Shown: positions 42,190 to 52,309, counted from the first letter of the stretch. The stretch: 64,000 bases of DNA from Lepidostoma basale (GCA_022606425.2 JAHDVF020000675.1:372001-436000); one strand, 5' to 3'. The notes: generated by a model not told the origin, from the letters alone. Numbers and translations: made by a program.

Positions 42190-42374
42190 CTTTTCCGGAG
42201 GTGTAGAGAGAGAGGATGGACCGCCACACTACTCTGTCCCGACACACCTCTCAAGCTTCCTCTACGTTCATACGAATGTGGCCGCTTTTTATTATTTGAT
42301 TAATTTGGCCGTGCCATGTTTTACTTCGCCTACCACAGCTTCTCTATCCACTCATACTGCTTATACACAACATT
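42190..42374 (-). mobile_element. LINE A fragment, truncated at a palindrome
   Basis: 'cggaggtgtagagagagagg', 'ttcctctacgttcatacgaa' and 'tggccgtgccatgttttact' give LINE A 3' order on the minus strand. The region between the sub-blocks is shortened. Confidence 0.7.
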
Positions 42375-42514
42375 AATGGTTCTTGCGATGGTTTTGGTTT
42401 ATAGATCAAATGTAAGAGAGAAGAATGCTTAAAAAAACTAACAGTTAGTTAGTTTTTTAAGCATTCTTCTCTCTTACATTTGATCTATAAACCAAAACCA
42501 TCGCAAGAACCATT
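42375..42514. repeat. 140-bp near-perfect palindrome
   Basis: 42375-42514 reads aatggttcttgcgatggttt... and returns as its own complement. The centre is 'aactaacagttagtt', with one A/T-run length difference (7 versus 6). The left arm is continuous with LINE A sequence (antisense WF region), so the right arm is an inverted copy of LINE DNA. Confidence 0.9.
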
Positions 42515-42639
42515 TTTTTATTATTTTACTTACTGACGATGCAATCATAAGTAAAATAAAAAAAGAATCCATGAACAAATAAACAAAATATTTTTGTAAA
42601 TAGTGAATTTCATCTCCCTGTAGAAATATGCTACAATAT

Positions 42640-42990
42640 CTATTGGCCCCAAACAGTGTCAAATGCCGTTCTCTGGACCATGGCAGGCGAAAAGCCAATT
42701 AGCCATGGCAGGCGAGAACAAATCGCTAGACCCAAATGGCAGTGGATCGGTCACACTCTGAGACGGAACCCAGTCTGTATCGCTCAGGGCGCACTAGACT
42801 GGTCCCTTATGGGGGGAAAGTGGAAGCGAGGCACACCTAGAGCCACCTGGAGAAGAGCCCTGTAGGACGAGGTTAAATTAGCAGGCCTCATTCGGGATGA
42901 TGTTAGGCATCAGGCATGCGATAGAGTCGGGTGTAGAAGGTTCCTTGAGACCCTATGCACCACGGAGGTGTGACAGGAAGAAGAAGAAGA
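42640..42990 (+). mobile_element. LINE C 3' end
   Basis: 'ccccaaacagtgtcaaatgc', codons for MAGEKPI (partly duplicated at 42702-42715), KWQWIGHTLRRNPVCIAQG, ALDWSLMG, then the CTTEV-stop equivalent and a (GAA)n tail at 42979-42992. Frames are broken by small indels. Confidence 0.8.
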
Positions 42991-43189
42991 AGTGTAATTA
43001 ATAATTGTTCTTATTTTTCATTATCTCTATTTTATTATCCTTACTATTTTGTCCCGTGGACTCGTTACTGTTTTCTTTGTTTTGTGCAGACCCACAGCAT
43101 TCGTTTTATTGTTTTTTTTTACAAATTCACCTAAAAAAATTGTGACACATTTTTATAATTATGTAAGTAACGTAATAAATTCTAATGCA

Positions 43190-43400
43190 TATTTTTCGTT
43201 GGCGACCTTTTTTTAGCTACTGCGCGGAAGTCACTGATCAGCAAAAAAAAAATAGGTCATCACCGATTTCGACCGGTCGATTTTCGCAAATGAGCTTAAA
43301 AAAAAGGGCGACAACGAAAAATATCCGCGCACCCCCTGAAAGATCCCAGGGACCCCTGGGGATCCGTACGGACCACTTTGGGAACCACTGCTCTCGATAA
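43190..43400. mobile_element. hAT-like MITE end
   Basis: 'gaccactttgggaaccactg' (43372-43391) is a canonical hAT-type terminus (inverse CAGTGGTTCCCAAAGTGG). The internal 'gcttaaaaaaaagggcgaca' corresponds to 16290-16315. The opposite terminus is not recognisable. 43265-43275 reads 'gaccggtcg', possibly coincidence. Confidence 0.6.
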
Positions 43401-43679
43401 ACTGCGGCAAGGATAATTTTATAGAAACTAACAAAAAAAAACTTCACTATCTTTAGATAGTGATTTAAAACTATATCTATCTATGTATATATAAATGTGG
43501 ACGGTCTTCTTCTTATTTTCTTTCATCTCAACTTGGACTCGGCAACCAATTAACAGATCTTGGTGATATTTTCACTGTTCATTCATATTGCTTCGGTGAA
43601 GGTACAGAAGAATTTGTTTAGTATGTTAGAGTTTACCTTATTCTTATTTTCTATGTTTGTAACTTCCTACTCATCGATC

Positions 43680-43765
43680 TCGTTTTACGGCATTTATCCT
43701 ACTTTCATCATTCTTTAGCCAGCTCTAATTTTCACTTCCATACATAAGGGTTGACACTAGAGTTC
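43680..43765 (-). mobile_element. LINE A internal fragment
   Basis: 'catttatcctactttcatca' then 'ttcacttccatacataaggg' are the antisense of the ESRINAVE and LMYGSEA codons. Confidence 0.6.
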
Positions 43766-43793
43766 TGTTTTATTGCACATATTTCTATTTGCA

Positions 43794-44079
43794 TTGATGA
43801 CTTATTTAATATGAAGTGATGACTTATGTAATAGGGAGTGATGACTAATTTAATATGAAGTGATGACTTGTTTAATAGGGAGTGATGACTTATTTAATAT
43901 GAAGTGATGACTTATATTATAGGGAGTTATGACTTATTTAATGTGAATTGATGACTTATATAATAGGGAGTGATGACTAATTTAATAGGGAGTGATGACT
44001 TATTTAATAGGGAGTGATGATTTATGTATTATTGAATGATGACTTATTAAATATGGAGCTATGACTTATTTAATATTGA
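43794..44079. repeat. 22-bp minisatellite, 13 units with dimer structure
   Basis: Thirteen contiguous 22-bp units of the form (g)tgatgacttatttaatatgaa. The first eight alternate between ends ...aatatgaa and ...aataggga, giving a 44-bp higher-order unit that then breaks down. Degenerate units continue to about 44134. Confidence 0.95.
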
Positions 44080-44134
44080 CTTTTAAAATAGCGATAACTT
44101 ATTTTATATTAAGTAGTAATGACTTATTCAATAT

Positions 44135-44950
44135 GGAGTTATTTTTCAAATTAATGTGGTCGGTTCGAATAATATTTATGTATACTGTTTTTTTTTAAGT
44201 ATTTTTGAAGAGTCGCTATAAAATACGCTTTGAATTATAAATCGAAATAAAAATAAAATCGCTCCTATGGAATTCAAAAAAGGAAGTTTATTGAAAAAGA
44301 GTTTTCTGTTGATTTTAATTTAATGTTAGGTTTCAATTATACTTAGACCCGAAATGTGTGTTTAATTTCGAAACCCCTTGTATGGCGAAATAAGTACTAG
44401 GAACCCTATTCGTGTATCTCGCGTGGGCTATTGTGGGCATGTTTGTAAAATACCCCTTAACTTGTTTGAATTGATCATCATGTTAATTTGACGGGATAAA
44501 TATCCCCAAGCAGTCAAATGAATCCGGAATTCAAACAGATTGCTACGAACCGTCCCGTGTTAATTTAAATCCTTATCGAGGATGTTGTTGGGTCCACAGC
44601 GCGAGGAATAAATTGACATTACGCTGGGTTAATGTGTAAAGGTTTCATCAACAAAAAATACTTCTCGTACTTTAGGATCAATGCGTTCGAATTCAGATTT
44701 CACATCATATTTTGAAATTTGTAACAGCGCCCTTGAAGAGAACATAATTTATCACTTATTTATTGTTAGGTTTAATGTGTAAAGGTTTCATCAACAAATT
44801 ATTATGGTTATTATTATTGAATAATTAACATATTGCCTGCAGAAATTGCGCAGATTTGCGCACTTATAATTACGTATAGCTTGATATTGAAAAACAATTA
44901 TATATTTAATGAACTTATTAAACGCTAAAGCATTAACTCTGTGGAATTCC
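44135..44950. other. Unassigned interval
   Basis: 'aatgtgtaaaggtttcatca' occurs twice (44632 and 44773) around ~140 bp, a local duplication. No gene. Confidence 0.4.
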
Positions 44951-45023
44951 ATAGTATTATACTTAGGAAATTGAAAATAACTTTGTTTAATCCACAAAAT
45001 ATTTAAAAAATATTTTAAAAAAC

Positions 45024-45054
45024 GACATAGTTCGGAGGGTACCTCCATCTTCAG
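45024..45054 (-). ncRNA. Hammerhead-like core, left arm
   Basis: Minus strand: CTGAAGAT, stem II GGAGG/CCTCC with loop TAC, then GAACTATGTC. Stem II is perfect. The GAAAC has changed to GAACT, which would disturb stem III, so this copy is probably inactive. Confidence 0.5.
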
Positions 45055-45147
45055 GTGTAAAAATATAATAATAAAAAAATAAATTAAAAATAAATAAAAT
45101 AATTATAATACAAAAAAATATATTGTATATTATGTATATTTTTATAA

Positions 45148-45177
45148 CTGAAGACAGAGTATCCTCTGAAACATGTC
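45148..45177 (+). ncRNA. Hammerhead-like core, right arm
   Basis: CTGAAGAC (45148-45155), stem II AGAG (45156-45159), loop TATC, CTCT (45164-45167), GAAAC, AT, GTC. All invariant core bases are present; C45155 is an extra base before stem II. Adjacent stem I pairing is weak here, so any activity would rely on more distant pairing in the fold-back. Confidence 0.55.
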
Positions 45178-45389
45178 ATGTTTTTAATTTTTTTTTTTTT
45201 ATATTTTGTAGATTAAACACAGTTATTTTCAATTTCCTAAGTATACAACTTTAATTGTATGTGAACATTAAAATGTGTTACTGTCACTAAAATTGACATA
45301 TTTTTGTATGACTAAGTCCTTAATAGTGGTACTTATACCCTTCCTGCCAGCCACTACCAGTCCAGTAAATGGATATTTATATCCTTTCC

Positions 45390-45790
45390 GCAGACAATGA
45401 GTTACTACGATTTTAATCAATACGAGTAAATAAATAAGGACAAATCTGATCCTCGGCGGTGGTAAAGACATTGACAAACAACTAATAGAAAAAGTCAATG
45501 AATATAAGTATCTCCGCCACAACATTTCACTATCTATTAGCGATAATCAGACTGCTGAGCTTCAGAGGAGAATCGGTATTGGGTGGGTAGTATATGGCAA
45601 TCTAAAGAAGTCCTTCGATAGTATCATTATATCTTCGATAGTACACCTAACCTAACCTAACCTAACCTAACCTAACCTAACCCAACCAACTCTCAAAAGC
45701 AAAATGTATGACCAATGCATACTTCCAGTACTGGCATATGAAGCAAAAACGCTAACACTCACAAAATCGACTATAATCAAATCAAATAAA
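45390..45790 (+). mobile_element. LINE F fragment holding a telomeric run
   Basis: Codons QLIEKVNEYKYLRHNISLSI, SDNQTAELQRRIGIGW and YGNLKKSFDSIII, then an interruption (45630-45690), then LKSKMYDQCILPVLAYEAKT and LTLTKS. The two halves are consecutive in LINE F (compare 28432-28560). Confidence 0.8.
45646..45680. repeat. Interstitial telomeric repeat (CCTAA)7
   Basis: Seven perfect CCTAA units (TTAGG on the minus strand), then degenerate cccaaccaac. The unit is the ancestral insect telomere repeat. It lies within LINE F coding sequence. 'cttcgatagta' is duplicated just before it (45613 and 45633). Confidence 0.9.
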
Positions 45791-45799
45791 ATCAAATCG

Positions 45800-46240
45800 A
45801 AGAAATGGAAATAGAAAAAGCAGAGAAAGACCCTCAACACGATATAAGAAAAGTTGCTGATGATTTTCAATGTCATACATAAATGTATTACCGCAATTTT
45901 CAACTTAAGTATAAGCGTATAAAATACAAGTACGCGTTATGCATTGTAAGTATTATGTAAATTGTACCCAATCTTCTTCACCCACATCAAAATACTTCAT
46001 GACACATAAACAAATATATCCATTGAATTATATAACACTTTTGATATAACATAATTTATTTGGGCACGTCAAACGTTCGCTAGAGTATCCCATGAATTGG
46101 TAGTTTACTGTATAAAAAAAACTCTCCTAAGCACAATAAACTTTCTTTATAAGGAGAGTAAGAGTAAAAATTGAAATTGCTAAAATATATTTTCAAATGT
46201 AATATTTATTATTTTTTTACAATTTACATCAATATAAAAA
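45800..46240. other. Unassigned interval
   Basis: No assignment. Confidence 0.4.
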
Positions 46241-46249
46241 TCTATACAT

Positions 46250-46632
46250 TGACAGAGAAGTTTGTCGATTTACAAAAAGCATATGATTACGTTAAAAGAG
46301 TAAAGTTGTGGAAAATATTGTCTGATAATGGAATAAGTACAAAACTGATCACGACAATTAAGTCGCTATACACGGGAAGCGCTGCTATTGTCAGAATAAA
46401 TGGAGATCTTACAGCCTGGTTTGATACCAATAAAGGTGTCAAACAGGGTTGCGTAATGTCCCCGTGGTTATTTAATCTACATATGGACAAGTGTATGAAA
46501 GAGCTGAAAGGGTTGGATGTAGGTGCCAAAATGAGCGGAGTGTCAGTAAGCTGTCTAAAAGTGAAAAAAAAAGTGTGGCAGTCCATTCTTTCTGCCTACC
46601 CCTTCGGGGAGACGGCGTGATGGTTAGTTAGT
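46250..46632 (+). mobile_element. LINE A deletion copy with reverse-transcriptase core
   Basis: The open frame contains the RT palm motifs FVDLQKAYDYV (first catalytic Asp), LITTIKSLYTGSAAIVRING, and KGVKQGCVMSPWLFNLHMDK (motif B). It reaches GLDVGAKMSGVSVSCL and then jumps in frame to KKVWQSILSAYPFGETA, the last residues of LINE A, and the tail GGCGTGATGGTTAGTTAG. The YADD motif and ~300 residues between are deleted. This copy shows that the A family is an RT-encoding LINE. Confidence 0.9.
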
Positions 46633-46671
46633 TTTTTTTTTAATAAACATGTTTTTAAATGTGAACTTAAC

Positions 46672-46845
46672 AAAGTAACCTTCACTCCGTTTCTCTGGAA
46701 GTGTGGGCAGAGAAGATGAACGACCAAACTGTTCCACCATGACATACCATTCCCTATATTCATCTATCATGATCCACACCCATGTTTATTTTTCTGACTT
46801 CGAACACGGTCGTCATAAGTTATTTATTGATATGGTAACCTCAAA
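46672..46845 (-). mobile_element. LINE A 3' piece, inverse of 37690
   Basis: 'aaccttcactccgtttctct', 'gaccaaactgttccaccatg' and 'cttcgaacacggtcgtcata' mirror 37690-37852. Confidence 0.75.
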
Positions 46846-46879
46846 TAGAGTAGTAGAATAACAACAAGATAAGGTACCT

Positions 46880-47045
46880 CAGAGTAAACGGTTATTACCC
46901 CTGGCTGCATCCAACTGATTTCTTGCTGGGTATGCTGGACTACCAATCATTGGAAATTAGACAACATTTAGGTGTACATTTTTTGCAACTGATTCGTTGT
47001 CGAATACATAACTCGACATTGAATGACTTGACTTTGTTTGTCCCT
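46880..47045 (+). mobile_element. LINE B piece, inverse of 37480-37625
   Basis: Codons FLLGMLDYQSLEIRQHLGVH, FLQLIRCRIHNSTLNDLTLF and VP. Same residues as the minus-strand frame at 37311 with few changes. It ends at a short TTAGTTAGTTA run. Confidence 0.8.
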
Positions 47046-47049
47046 TAGT

Positions 47050-47475
47050 TAGTTAGTTAAAAATCTATAAAGGGTAGGCGACTCTTATGTGGGTATTGCT
47101 ACACCATTTTTTTATAAATCAGCTAATTATTTTAAAGTTAATATAAATGCACACAAATATTGTGTGACAAGATGAAATTATGCTTTTTGATAGCTATTTT
47201 CAGTCACTCATCAATACACCTAATTACAATACTTCCGCTGGTCTTGGCGTTTTTTTAGCTGCCTGGCGTGTTTTGAATAGCTCCCAATTAAAATTAATTT
47301 AAGAAGGACTGAGTTCTCCATCTGAGTATTTTTTTTATCATCTATTATCATGTTTAAATGTCTGCAAATAAAATTGTGGGCCCAACATTAATTAACTATG
47401 CTTAGTTTTTATGAATATTTAAAAAAAAAACTATTTATCTAACACGCCAATTGATTATCAGATTATCAAATTAAG
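47050..47475. other. Unassigned interval
   Basis: No assignment. Confidence 0.4.
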
Positions 47476-47479
47476 ACCC

Positions 47480-47998
47480 ATGACAGGAGTGTTATGTGAC
47501 CCAAAAAGTCTGTAAAACTTAAAGGAATACTATAGCAGTACATTGTCAGACCTGCAATTATGTATGGCTTCGAGTGTTGGACAATGTACAGCAGCTTCAC
47601 TGGGTAACTGGAAACGGCAGAAATGCGAATGCTAAGGTGGTCCGCTGGGGTATCGCTGAGAGATAAAATAAAAAGTTCACGCATTCGTGGTAGTCTGGGA
47701 GTTACGGATATAAACAGTAAGCTAGAAGAAAGACAAATGAGATGGTACGGGCATATATAACGGAGACCACTAGACCACACAGTAAATAGAACTCTGTCTG
47801 TGAATCTTCCTCGTCAACCATCCAGAGGAAGACCTAGGAACACGTGGATGATTCAGTGCAATAGCGTCTTGCAGAGAAATGGCTTGAGTGAGGGCGTACT
47901 CAGAACCGTGCGAGGTACAATCCTGAGATCGAGAAGAGCCCGATACCAACAGTCGATACAGACGATGAGTGGGGATAGCCGCAGGAAGAAGAAGTAGA
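47480..47998 (+). mobile_element. LINE G 3' end
   Basis: Codons, with frameshifts: 'tgtatggcttcgagtgttgg' (YGFECW), EMRMLRWSAGVSLRDKIKSS, HIRGSLGVTDINSKLEERQM, RWYGHI, then NLPRQPSRGRPRNTWMIQCN and an A/GAAG tail. A typical LINE ORF end, different from A-F. Confidence 0.75.
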
Positions 47999-47999
47999 A

Positions 48000-48885
48000 T
48001 ACCAATTGATTATCAGAGTTTACTGTACAAGCGCATCATTTAAATATCCTTGAGGCGAGATTCCAATGGTCACCAAATGTGCAAACCCGAGTGTTTCGTG
48101 AATTGCGCATTATATCAAGAATATCATTGAAGCTAAAGTCTCAATTTTTTCTGAATTTTCGCTTGCCGGTCTTTAAGGCGTTGCATTAAATGGCACCAGC
48201 GTTTATATCGAAACTCAAAGACCAATATTACCAAGAGCCTGAAGTCTACATTGCGATCGGGAATGTCTTTTGCGATGGAAAGATTGTCTTAGCGGAATCG
48301 CTAAGAATTTTGGTGACTGAACCTGCATGGTAGCCGGCCCTTCAGCCTGGAATAACCTTCCCGCAGATCTCAAGGGCATCAAACGTTCTGATGTATGTTT
48401 TGTCTGCGTCAGGCGCAGGACAAATGTTAAATATGTAGTAGTCTATCACTGGGTCTTAAGATGGAGCATTTTTTACAGTGCCTATTAAATGATTTAAAGC
48501 GCCCTTGATGCCCTTTATAAATCGTCCAATTATATATCATCATCATATGATAGCTAAAATTCTGACAATGTCCAGTACATGTACACTGGGATTTTTTTTA
48601 AACTTCTCTAATTATTCAATTTATTTAAATCGTTCTCGTGATTATTAAAAAAAAAAAGATTTTTCGTTACACAAACTGTGTAGGTATTTGTATTATTATT
48701 CGATTTTCTATACACTGTGTTGTTAATTTTTTGGTTAAGTTATGACTGTATATGACAACATGTTTTATTTTTATACCGAACAATTTGATACTTGATAGTA
48801 GACTAACGAGTGTCCACAAATAACTCCACCCAAATCTTGCTCCATGGTGTCCCCATGTGACCACGGCCAACTTTTGCTACCTCGT
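48000..48885. other. Unassigned interval
   Basis: 48120-48400 is less AT-rich but no coding match was recognised. Confidence 0.35.
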
Positions 48886-48889
48886 TTTT

Positions 48890-49485
48890 ATGATATCAGG
48901 CTCAGGTGGTACGGAGGAAGATGTAGCCAGCAGACTCAAGAAAAGCAAGAGGAGCTTTCGCTATGCTTCGCCCTGTATGGCGTTCCAGTATCATTTCGAT
49001 AAAGCTCAAGCTCCAAATATTCAGCTGTAGCGTTAAAAGCGCACTGCTGTACGGATGTGAGACTTGAAAATCTACTGTAGACGTTATTGGAAAACTCTAG
49101 CTCTTTATAAAATGGTTCCTTTGCTCAATATTTAAGATGCATTGGCCCCAAACAGTGTCAAATTCCGTTCCCTGGACCATGGCAGGCGAAAAGCTAATTA
49201 GAAAACAAGTCGCTAGACGCAAATGACAGTGGATTGGTCACACTCCGAGACGGAACCCAACCTGCATCGCTCAGGGCGCACTAGACTGGTCCCCTATGGG
49301 GGGGAAAAGGAAGCAAGACAGACCTTGAGCCACCTGGAGAAGAGCCCTGCAGGACAAAGTTAAAGCAACAGGCCTCACTTGGGATGATGTTAAGCATCAG
49401 GCATGCGATAGAGTCGGGTGGAGAAGGTTTCTTGAGGCCCTATGCACCACGGAGGTGTGACAGGACAAAATAAGGAAGAAGAACC
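48890..49485 (+). mobile_element. LINE C, longest copy
   Basis: GGTEEDVASRLKKSKRSFRY, then codons of the LYGCET-WK region, NKCSLLNI-like, 'ccccaaacagtgtcaaattc', QWIGHTLR, ALDWSPMGG, 'gtgacaggacaaaataagga' tail. The upstream part (48895-49100) is the RT thumb that the other C copies lack. Confidence 0.8.
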
Positions 49486-49489
49486 CGTT

Positions 49490-50220
49490 CATAACTTTAA
49501 AAATAAATTAATACATTTACATATCACGTTTATGTGATATGTGATCACTAAAATAAACTTTTCTCTCGACCATCCAGTTGTCGCTGTTTTAGCTTGTAAA
49601 TTGTAACATTTGTTGGCAGTTAAGCTTCGCGTATATTATCCTCCCAACGATATCTCATTTCACGGTGACCTATAGACTTTCCGTCTGTACAGATCATTTT
49701 CGACAAAAAACTATCCATCACTCTGTAAGCGAGTAGAAAATATGCCCTTTATTCCTCGCATTATTCATCTTGCCTCCCGGAGACGCCATTTTGTAAACTG
49801 CAAAAAGTCGAGCCGCAGCCGGGAGCTTTCATCTTTTTTGTCATTCTTTTGTCTAAATTGAGTAGCGCGAATTGAAAAGGATCCCGTTTTTGTTTGTCAT
49901 TACAATGAGCAAAATAAAGGTTTCCCCCTAGTGTAAGATCACAGGAATCCTTTAAAATAAGGAAAACTTTTTTTTTTAAAAGTAACGTACGAGCGTCGCT
50001 TTCATCAATGGAACGTTTTAAGAATGATTCAATATTATTTCTTACTTTGCTTTTTACATTGAAGTTTTTTTTTTAATATCTTCATGACGAGCGATTCCTT
50101 TGCTTATATAAATATAAATCATAGATATCATTTGAATTTGAATAAGTATTTTATATTATCATAGATTACTTATTATTTAAAAAGAAAACTGCAATTTTTA
50201 TCAAAATGTTGATCTAAACC
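49490..50220. other. Probably unique interval
   Basis: 49560-49870 is more balanced in composition and single-copy in the window. No gene recognised. Confidence 0.35.
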
Positions 50221-50224
50221 TTTG

Positions 50225-50420
50225 AAATCACAACTCTTCTTATTTTTCTTGTGCCGTGTCAGGTTCCCCTAACGTTCCACTGCAGTGAAAGCATCTCTAC
50301 CCTGTGCAACTTGGCACAGGTTCTCAACTCTGCTCATTCCCGTCCAATCCCTTTTATTCCACTATTTTAGTCAGGACAACTGCCTTCTGGTAACTCCCCG
50401 CCACCCCTCTTGCCCATGAA
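50225..50420 (-). mobile_element. LINE I 3' fragment
   Basis: The minus strand reads GVTRRQLS, WNKRDWTGMSRVENLCQVAQ and GRDAFTAVER. It matches 24225-24425 in order. Confidence 0.5.
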
Positions 50421-50484
50421 TATCAGCCGAAATCACAATTAATATATATTTTTAAATATTTCAATCATTTATATAACAACTAAA

Positions 50485-50535
50485 TAAGCATCACACCGTC
50501 TTTCCGAAGGGGTAGAGAAAATGGACCGACACACA
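50485..50535 (-). mobile_element. LINE A tail fragment
   Basis: 'taagcatcacaccgtctttc', 'cgaaggggtagagaaaatgg' and 'accgacacac' are the last ~50 bp of LINE A on the minus strand. Confidence 0.7.
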
Positions 50536-51012
50536 TAAAATTGAAACACAGTTACATATGGAAACAAAAGTATGTAGGAATAAATAGGCTAATAAATGCT
50601 CAATATTATATAAGAGTTTTCATTAATTATACTTTTTAATGACCTTTAACAATTTTACTCCGCATATTTTTGTTTTTATTTGTGAACAAAATAATATTTT
50701 TTACGTTTTAAATTTTAACAAATAATTCAATATTTAAATAGTTTACTGTTTTGGCCGATACACTATAATACCTTAACATTTTTTTAAATTAAATAACTCT
50801 GTTTTTTGTATCACAATTGTATTTTATTTTACGCGATAGCTGTTTTATTAACCTATGTTGACATCATCAGGTGTTACAGTCATATATCAAATGTCACGTA
50901 AAATAATTATTTGATTAAAAACATAGTTATTTCATTTAACAGTTTAAAGTTAAATATTTAGATATAACGTTTAAATAACTTAATTTAAATTTTCCTTAGT
51001 TATTTTAATGAG
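50536..51012. other. Unassigned interval
   Basis: Includes 'gacatcatcaggtgttac' (minus strand ACACCTGATGATGTC), the 5' part of a hammerhead-like core without the GAAAC half. Confidence 0.35.
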
Positions 51013-51080
51013 AAATTTAGAGAATGACAATAGTTTAGTGAAAGAATTCTTTCACTAAACTATTGTCATTCTCTAAATTT
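51013..51080. repeat. 68-bp perfect palindrome with no spacer
   Basis: 51013-51046 (aaatttagagaatgacaata...) is exactly complementary to 51047-51080, centred on GAATTC. No similar sequence is seen elsewhere in the window. Confidence 0.95.
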
Positions 51081-51084
51081 TCAA

Positions 51085-51485
51085 AATTGACCTCTGAGTT
51101 TTAACCACAAAATATTTTATATTATTGTACAACGAGAAACTTATTATCCAACATAACAAAATTATACTTTGATCCAGTATTAACACAGCAAAGTTCTCCC
51201 GCCAATTTTCATATACAGCAGAGACTGATGATATTCTAATGTATGTGGCACGAGCGATGACACGAACGGAAGTCCAAATAGTATTCCGGGATCATCCCTC
51301 CACGTAACAAACAGACGTGAACTTCCCCTTTGTAATTCCCCCGGTGTAAAGTTTTTCCTCCCCTTCTCCCGGTCGTGCACTAGTGACATTACTCTGATGA
51401 CGTTATAACTATTAATTGGTACTCTGTGATATGGCAAACAGAAGATGAAGTTGTGATTACATAATTTTGAAAGCTTTATTTAATA
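51085..51485. other. Unassigned interval
   Basis: 51180-51440 is single-copy here with balanced composition; an 85-codon minus frame is unrecognised. Confidence 0.35.
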
Positions 51486-51489
51486 AAAA

Positions 51490-51995
51490 GCAATATGTTT
51501 TTGAATGTATACAAATACTTGTAAACAAATACTGGATTTTACCCATTGCGGGTTAATAATTTTTAAGGATTAATTGTAAATACATTCAAAAACAAATTGT
51601 ATTTATAAAAACTGGTCCAAGTTAAAAGCATAAAAATTGAGGATTGGATCTCCAGGCTTTGTCTAGCAGTATGATAATTGCGTAAGCCTTTCACATTGCA
51701 TTAATAAAGATTTTCTGCTTAATGATTACATATAATCTTAATAGATGGCGCTAGTGTAGATTGACCTAAAACATGTTAAGTGTTTCTCAATATAGTAGCA
51801 TATATACATCTTTCAAAAAATTTGTAAGACGTGGTGATCGTAAGAAGTGCGGAATGGAATGGAATGTTGTTAACATAAAGCGATCGCTTAACCCAACCAA
51901 TGACAGGTCATAAGTCCTGTAAACGCCTCGACTACCATATTCTGTTTCCAAAAAACAATTAACATCTTCGTCTTTATTGAGATACAATTTATCCT
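51490..51995 (-). repeat. R1 dispersed repeat, long copy
   Basis: Antisense to 41395 and 53755: 'gatggcgctagtgtagattg', 'tttgtaagacgtggtgatcg', 'gttaacataaagcgatcgct', 'taacccaaccaatgacaggt', 'tctttattgagatacaattt'. A 66-codon minus frame contains GVYRTYDLSLVGLS, which is conserved between copies but of unknown meaning. Confidence 0.75.
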
Positions 51996-52309
51996 TAAAT
52001 ATAAAGCAGTTAATTTCTAGAGAAATTTATGCTTTCGCGATGTTCTATTTTTAATTTCAGACCTAACAGTCAAATACAATCATTACTAATTTATTTAAAT
52101 GAACTTATATTTTATTAAATTTGAACAAAAAGCGGTAGCGGTATCCTATTTATTAATCTTCACAGTAATAATCTAGAATGAATAGGTACAATTCATAAGA
52201 TAATTGGCAATTAGTATATACTCTGTTACCTAAGCTGTGGCATTCTATTCACATTTTCATGTTAATTTCTTATTTATTTCGGCTTAGCGCTTTACGTCCA
52301 ATTTAACGT

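Larger units (their letters stand above)
44958..45245. mobile_element. 288-bp fold-back repeat with two hammerhead-like cores
   Basis: Long inverted arms: TATACTTAGGAAATTGAAAA at 44958 and its complement ending at 45245, continuing inward through 'ctttgtttaatccacaaaat' / 'attttgtagattaaacacag'. One core lies near the inner end of each arm, pointing outward. No ORF. It may be a solo inverted dimer of a Penelope-like terminal repeat or a retrozyme (inference). Confidence 0.8.

Noticed and set aside
43260..43280. H1 hammerhead core from 'cgaccggtcga'
   Set aside because: Only the palindrome is shared; there is no CTGAAGA or stem II beside it, and it lies inside a hAT-like MITE.
43794..44079. 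CRISPR-like array
   Set aside because: Units are contiguous without spacers, and the setting is an insect genome.
45646..45680. Chromosome end or true telomere
   Set aside because: Only seven units, embedded in LINE F with ordinary sequence on both sides.
50860..50890. Hammerhead ribozyme (minus strand CTGATGATGTC)
   Set aside because: It has the 5' half of the core only; no GAAAC-NN-GUH half in register.
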